Shown: piece after piece, positions 60,170-64,000 of the stretch
Layout of the letters: every line of letters starts with the position of its first letter
Numbering within the stretch: the first letter of the stretch is position 1
Origin: Asanoa hainanensis
GTDB lineage: Bacteria > Actinomycetota > Actinomycetes > Mycobacteriales > Micromonosporaceae
NCBI RefSeq assembly: GCF_900188485.1
Contig: NZ_FZPH01000001.1
Location: 248,001 to 312,000 of the forward strand
Direction: 5' to 3'
DNA length: 64,000 bases
Program-made: the position numbers and the translations under genes
The notes under the pieces: model-generated
Database searches by the model: none
Seen by the model: the letters and a program-made list of their open reading frames with translations, nothing else
What the model was told of the DNA's origin: nothing

Positions 60170-60480
60170 GGTTTCTCTCCAGGTGGTGAGGCCAGATGCG
60201 CTTCGATCGCGTCCAGGTGGCTCGCCCAGTACTCGCGGTAGCGCCCGAGCCACGCGTCGACCTCCGACAGCGCCTCGGGTCGCAGCGTGTAGATGCGGCG
60301 CTGGGCCTCCGCCCGCACGTCGACCAGGCCGACGTCGCGCAGGACGCGCAGGTGTCGGGAGATCGCCGGTTGGGTCAGGGCCGGGAAGGCCGCCACGAGG
60401 TCGCCCGCCGGGCGCGCGCCGCTCGTCAGCAGGTCGAGCAGCGCGCGCCGGGTCGGGTCGGCCAACGCGGTGAAGACGTC
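60166..60480 (-). CDS. ArsR family transcriptional regulator
   Basis: About 104 residues from GTG at 60480; a TTG at 60501 would add seven. VFTALADPTRRALLDLL and the recognition helix TQPAISRHLRVLRDVGLV are typical of ArsR proteins paired with SRPBCC genes. No metal-binding CxC motif is present, so it is not a metal sensor of the classic kind. GATACT ends six bases before the GTG, supporting that start. Confidence 0.9.
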   Translation of the reverse strand, partial: DVFTALADPTRRALLDLLTSGARPAGDLVAAFPALTQPAISRHLRVLRDVGLVDVRAEAQRRIYTLRPEALSEVDAWLGRYREYWASHLDAIEAHLASPPGEKP

Positions 60481-60504
60481 CACCGCGCTAGTATCACTCA
60501 ACAG

Positions 60505-60530
60505 TCATATAAGCACAAGCTCATATAGCT
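60505..60530. promoter_or_regulatory. Putative ArsR operator
   Basis: ATATAAGC-ACAA-GCTCATAT is an inverted repeat with one mismatch, framed by the direct repeat TCATATA (60505 and 60521). It is strikingly AT-rich and sits upstream of the ArsR gene, over the stop codon of the epimerase-like gene. Confidence 0.65.
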
Positions 60531-61453
60531 GAGAGCAGGCGCTGCTCCTCTTCCGCCGACAACGGCTCGACGCCGTCCCGTGGGCCACCGCGGGCGTTGT
60601 CCCACGCCAGCACGTCAGCCACGATCTCCGCGACCGGACGGCTCGTCAGGCCCGCCGACACCGCACGGGAGCGGGAGACCAGGTTCGCCGCGGCCCATTC
60701 GGGATCGGCGATCCAGAGGGGTACGCCCATCCACGGATCGGCACCCGCCGCCAGCAGCCGTTCCGTCGGCACCCAGACCGGTGACTCCGCCGAGCCCGTC
60801 ACCACCCGACACGCATCCAACAGCGAGCCCATCGGCATGACCGGCCCGACCACGTTGAAGACGCCGCCGGCGGCGGCGCCGAGGAGGAACGCCGCGAGGT
60901 CGCGTACGTCGACGAACTGGACCGGGTCCGACGGGTCGCCCGGCGCCAGGATCGGCCCGGGCCGTTGGAACCGCCGCGGCCAGTACGGGAACCGCTCCGT
61001 CGGATCGTGCGGCCCGACGATGAGCCCGGGCCGGGCGATCAACGCGCGATCCCCGAAGACAGACGACACAACCCGTTCGCACGCGGCCTTACGACCGCCG
61101 TACGAATCGTCGGAGAGGACCGGAGAGCCTTCGACCGGCGGCACACTCTGGTCGGCGTACACGGAGACCGACGAGACGAACACGTAGCGGTCGACGGCGT
61201 CCCGCAGCGCAGCGGCCGAGAGCGCCACCACCGACGGGAGATAGCCGGCACAGTCGACGACGAGGTCGAAGCGCCGCCCTTCAAGAGCGGCCAGGGAGAC
61301 GGTGCGGTCGCCGACCACGGTCTCCAGGTGCGGATAGAGCTCCGGGGCCGTCTGGCCGCGGTTGAAGAGAGTGACCGAGGCGCCGAGTGCGAGCGCCCGG
61401 TCGACTACGGCACGACCGACGAAGCGGGTGCCGCCAAGAACCAGGACATGCAT
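60521..61453 (-). CDS. NAD-dependent epimerase/reductase (extended SDR)
   Basis: A 310-residue extended SDR protein starting HVLVLGGTRFVGRAV (GGTxFVG motif of the CSP41/isoflavone-reductase-like epimerases). VFVSSVSVYAD holds the Ser region, and the usual active-site YxxxK appears as YGGRKAACE. The substrate is not predictable. ATG 61453 with AAGGA upstream is preferred over a TTG at 61465. It precedes the ArsR-SRPBCC pair on the same strand. Confidence 0.88.
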   Translation of the reverse strand: MHVLVLGGTRFVGRAVVDRALALGASVTLFNRGQTAPELYPHLETVVGDRTVSLAALEGRRFDLVVDCAGYLPSVVALSAAALRDAVDRYVFVSSVSVYADQSVPPVEGSPVLSDDSYGGRKAACERVVSSVFGDRALIARPGLIVGPHDPTERFPYWPRRFQRPGPILAPGDPSDPVQFVDVRDLAAFLLGAAAGGVFNVVGPVMPMGSLLDACRVVTGSAESPVWVPTERLLAAGADPWMGVPLWIADPEWAAANLVSRSRAVSAGLTSRPVAEIVADVLAWDNARGGPRDGVEPLSAEEEQRLLSAI

Positions 61454-61581
61454 GGTGGTGAGCAATCCTTCACAGGTGAGGAAATCAGGGCATGGATGAG
61501 GAGGCCGTGCGCAGACATAGCCTCACCCCGATATCTCACCGGCCGACTCCATCGACGGAGGCGGCAACCGCAACAGGACAT

Positions 61582-61587
61582 TAACAT
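61582..61587 (+). promoter_or_regulatory. Predicted leaderless -10 (TAACAT) of the TAXI gene
   Basis: TAACAT ends seven bases before the ATG at 61595. Confidence 0.5.
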
Positions 61588-61594
61588 CACCGCC

Positions 61595-62542
61595 ATGGAG
61601 GCGCGGTCGAGGTTCACCCGACGGTCGGTGCTGGTCTCCGCCGGCGCGTTGCTGGTTGGCTGTTCGCCGGATCCAGAGCCGGGCACGGTCCAGCTGCGCC
61701 TCGCCACCGGGCCCGCCGGTGCCGTCTACCGCCGCATCGGCGGGGCGCTGGCCGCGCACATCACCGAGCGGGTGCCGGGTGCCGTGGTGACCACCGTGCC
61801 CAGCGGGGCCTCCACCGACAACATCCGGATGCTGCGCGCCAACACCGTCCAGCTCGGACTGTCCAGTCTGGATGCCGTCATCACCACCGGCGGTACGGCG
61901 CCGGACGGCATCTCAGCCGTGTGCCGGCTCTACGACAGCCACCTGCACCTGGTCGTCATGGCCGGCTCGGCGATCGACGAGTTCCGGGACCTGGCCGGCA
62001 AGCGGGTGTCGCTCGGCGCGCACGACTCCGGCACCGAGTTCACCTCGTCGCGGGCGCTCGCGCTCGGGCCCGTGGACGCCGACGGGCGCAACCTCAGCCA
62101 GGCCGAGTCGGCCGCGGCCCTGCGCGCCGGCGAGATCGACGCGATGTTCTCGCTGACCGGGGTGCCCACGCCGGCGATCACGGAGCTCGCACAGCAGCGG
62201 GCGATCCGGCTGATCCCGTTGGACCGCCAGGCCGACGCGCTGGTCACCGCCTATCCCGGCCCGTACGCGCCGGCGACGATCCCGGGCACCGCGTACGCCG
62301 GGGTCCCCGCCACCCGTACCGTCGCGGTCCCGAACGTCCTCCTGGCCCGCAACGACCTGTCGTCCGACCTGGTCTACGCCGTCACCGACACGATCTTCAC
62401 GCAGACGATCACCGCCGCGAGCCGTGGCGACGCCGAGGCCATCCCGGAGGCGTGGCAGATCAACGTGCGCACGGGCATCTCCACCGGCACGATCCCGCTG
62501 CACCCGGGCGCGGCGCAGTGGTTCCGGGACCGCAAGCGCTGA
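61595..62542 (+). CDS. TAXI family substrate-binding lipoprotein
   Basis: A 315-residue periplasmic-type binding protein with a twin-Arg-like start (RFTRRSVLVSAG) and the lipobox LLVGC, so it should be lipid-anchored outside the membrane. LRLATGPAGAVYRRIGGALA and the GAHDSGTEFTSSRAL segment are typical of TAXI proteins of TRAP transporters. No TRAP membrane subunits are nearby. It is convergent with a histidine kinase gene, and TAXI proteins near two-component systems often act as sensors rather than transport subunits. Confidence 0.9.
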   Translation: MEARSRFTRRSVLVSAGALLVGCSPDPEPGTVQLRLATGPAGAVYRRIGGALAAHITERVPGAVVTTVPSGASTDNIRMLRANTVQLGLSSLDAVITTGGTAPDGISAVCRLYDSHLHLVVMAGSAIDEFRDLAGKRVSLGAHDSGTEFTSSRALALGPVDADGRNLSQAESAAALRAGEIDAMFSLTGVPTPAITELAQQRAIRLIPLDRQADALVTAYPGPYAPATIPGTAYAGVPATRTVAVPNVLLARNDLSSDLVYAVTDTIFTQTITAASRGDAEAIPEAWQINVRTGISTGTIPLHPGAAQWFRDRKR

Positions 62543-62583
62543 GGGGCCGGTGACGGACCGCGAGCGCTGACGGACCGCGAGCG

Positions 62584-63978
62584 CTAAGCCTCGACCAACG
62601 GCAGCGCCACGACCGCCGCGAAGCCGAAACCCGAGCCGTCCGGCCGGGGCAGGCCATCGTCCAACCGCACCGAACCGCCCGCCGCACCCACCAGGTCCGC
62701 GCAGATCGCCAACCCGAGACCGGTCCCGGGTACGTTCTGGTGGCGCGGCGACCGCCAGAAGCGCCCGAGTACCTTGGCCCGGTCGGCCACCTCGATGCCG
62801 AGGCCGTCATCGGCGACGACGATGGTCACGACAGAACCGTCCGACGACGCGGTCACCGAGACGACCGACGCGTCCGAGAGCCGCAGCGCGTTGCTGATCA
62901 GCTCGTCCAGCACGCTGCCGAGCCCACCCGGCGGCTCCAACAACCGCAGTCCAGGCGGCGCCGACACCAACAAGGCCTGCCCCGCGGACAGCGTCAGTGC
63001 CCGCCACCGGTCGACCCGCGTGGCCAGCACCGCGTCCAGGTCGACGGGAGACGCCGTACGCATGCTCTCCATCCGGGCACTGGCCTGCAGCGCGTTGAGC
63101 ATCCGCTGCATCGCCTTGAGCTCGTCGACGGCGACGTCGAACACCGGTCGGCCCGGGTCGGTCAGGTGCGGCGACAGGCTCTCCACCGCCAGCCGCAACG
63201 AGGTCAGCGGGTTGCGCAACTGGTGCGACGCGTCCGAGACGAAGGCCCGCTGGCGCTGCACGGCGTTCTCGACCGCGTCCATCATGGTGTTGAACGACTG
63301 CGCCAGCCGGCGCAGCTCGACCGGCCCGGCCTCGGAGTCGGCGCGGATCGTCAGGTCACCCTCGGAGATCCGTGCGGTCGCCGCGTCGAGCTTGCGCACG
63401 GGCCGCAGCACCCAGGCGGACACCGGCCAGGCGACCGCGGCCAACGCCACCAGCGGCAGCAACCCGAGCCCGGCCAGCCGCCCCCAGCGGAGCAGAATCC
63501 GGTCCCGGGTCGAAGACAGGTCCGAGATGGTGACGACCGCGCCGACCACCTCGCTGTCGCGGCCGACCGGCTCCGCGACCACGAGCGCCGAGTCGTCCCA
63601 CGGCGCCCACTCGCCGGACGGCTCGGACCTGGTGCCGGCCAGCGCGGCGGTGACGATCCGGTCCAGGGCCGGCTCGGAGCGGGCCGCCTCCTCGTACGCG
63701 CCGGCCGGACCGAGCAGCACCGCCCCCGAGACGTCGATGACCACGACCGGGACGCCGTACAGGTCGTGGTAGCGGGACAGCTCCTGGCGTAAGGCCTCGG
63801 TGCGCCCGGTCGTCAGCGCGGTCTCGGCGAGGGAGGCGAACCGGCCCACGTCGTTGAGACGGTCGACATACGTCTCCTGCATCTCCCGCTCGGCGACGGT
63901 GACGCCCAGCGGCACCCCGAGCGCGGCGACGAGCAGCACCGCGAGCGGCACCAGGACGACCAGCAGCCGACGATGCAC
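62584..63978 (-). CDS. Sensor histidine kinase
   Basis: A 464-residue kinase with membrane helices at about 5-28 and 168-190 around an extracytoplasmic sensor domain. HAMP follows (RPVRKLDAATARISEGDL), then HisKA with His252 in SDASHQLRNPLTS and a HATPase_c domain with NALRLSD (N box) and GTGLGLAI (G2 box). GTG at 63978 lies six bases after the stop of a gene that enters from the right edge, probably its response regulator. The TAXI lipoprotein next to it may present the ligand. Confidence 0.92.
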   Translation of the reverse strand: MHRRLLVVLVPLAVLLVAALGVPLGVTVAEREMQETYVDRLNDVGRFASLAETALTTGRTEALRQELSRYHDLYGVPVVVIDVSGAVLLGPAGAYEEAARSEPALDRIVTAALAGTRSEPSGEWAPWDDSALVVAEPVGRDSEVVGAVVTISDLSSTRDRILLRWGRLAGLGLLPLVALAAVAWPVSAWVLRPVRKLDAATARISEGDLTIRADSEAGPVELRRLAQSFNTMMDAVENAVQRQRAFVSDASHQLRNPLTSLRLAVESLSPHLTDPGRPVFDVAVDELKAMQRMLNALQASARMESMRTASPVDLDAVLATRVDRWRALTLSAGQALLVSAPPGLRLLEPPGGLGSVLDELISNALRLSDASVVSVTASSDGSVVTIVVADDGLGIEVADRAKVLGRFWRSPRHQNVPGTGLGLAICADLVGAAGGSVRLDDGLPRPDGSGFGFAAVVALPLVEA

Positions 63979-63984
63979 CCCGGC

Positions 63985-64000
63985 TCAGCCGATCAGCTCC
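63985..64000 (-). CDS. C-terminal end of an upstream gene (cut by window edge)
   Basis: Only the last codons are visible, reading Glu-Leu-Ile-Gly then TGA, six bases before the kinase start. By position a response regulator is likely, but the sequence is too short to confirm. Confidence 0.35.

Noticed and set aside
1-64000. tRNA, rRNA or riboswitch genes
   Set aside because: I found no cloverleaf-like or conserved RNA motif in the intergenic regions, although short RNAs cannot be excluded without a covariance-model search.

Overview
The window is very GC-rich DNA with dense genes, frequent GTG starts and four-base ATGA gene overlaps. Its gene families (GlgE-type glycogen metabolism, WXG100 secretion substrates, STAND NTPases, a lectin-tailed Ser/Thr kinase, a LAL-type LuxR regulator) point to a filamentous actinomycete. 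I infer a soil member of the Micromonosporaceae or a close relative; no rRNA, tRNA or other marker gene is present to settle this. A recurring promoter form supports it: in at least a dozen genes a TAnnnT -10 hexamer ends 6-8 bases before the start codon, which is the signature of leaderless transcription.

Layout. 1-4 kb: acyl-CoA dehydrogenase (cut by the window edge), M24 peptidase, a DUF4037 protein, then a DUF899 protein and a GNAT acetyltransferase. 4-8.2 kb: kdpE and an oversized kdpD, with no kdpFABC in the window. 8.2-12.4 kb: a 2H-phosphoesterase gene whose 3' end has been copied in tandem, a 31-bp minisatellite, two little-known genes and a degenerate repeat tract. 12.4-19 kb: a secreted GH10 xylanase with a LacI-type operator, a GGDEF-EAL protein, 25-bp and 9-bp minisatellites, and a secreted SGNH hydrolase. 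19-26.4 kb: glgB, glgE, glgC and glgM, which together make maltose-1-phosphate-derived branched alpha-glucan. 26.4-41.2 kb: dehydrogenase, methyltransferase, LAL regulator, secreted hydrolase, DHA2 drug exporter, GH38 mannosidase, a QorB-like reductase with an HxlR regulator, a universal stress protein and a TetR regulator. 41.2-50 kb: the accessory island described next. 50-64 kb: flavoenzymes, the lectin-tailed kinase, a macro-domain protein, a second toxin/immunity-like pair (DUF6883/DUF4926), small regulators, and a TAXI binding protein opposite a histidine kinase.

The most interesting region is 41.2-49.4 kb. Six genes run leftward with almost no space between them: a WXG100 protein, a CpnT-like WXG100_2 protein, a small toxin-like protein, an SMI1/KNR4 immunity-like protein, then two large paralogous NACHT-type NTPases joined by an ATGA overlap. 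A YbaB-like gene is divergent from them. I read this as a type VII secretion effector/immunity cassette placed directly upstream of a paired NLR-like NTPase module, a candidate conflict or anti-phage system. The usual single-chain WXG100_2-toxin polypeptide is split here into two overlapping genes.

Regulation. A perfect 15-bp palindrome in the TetR promoter at 40.56 kb recurs with three mismatches upstream of the DHA2 exporter at 35.1 kb, so the TetR protein probably controls that pump at a distance.
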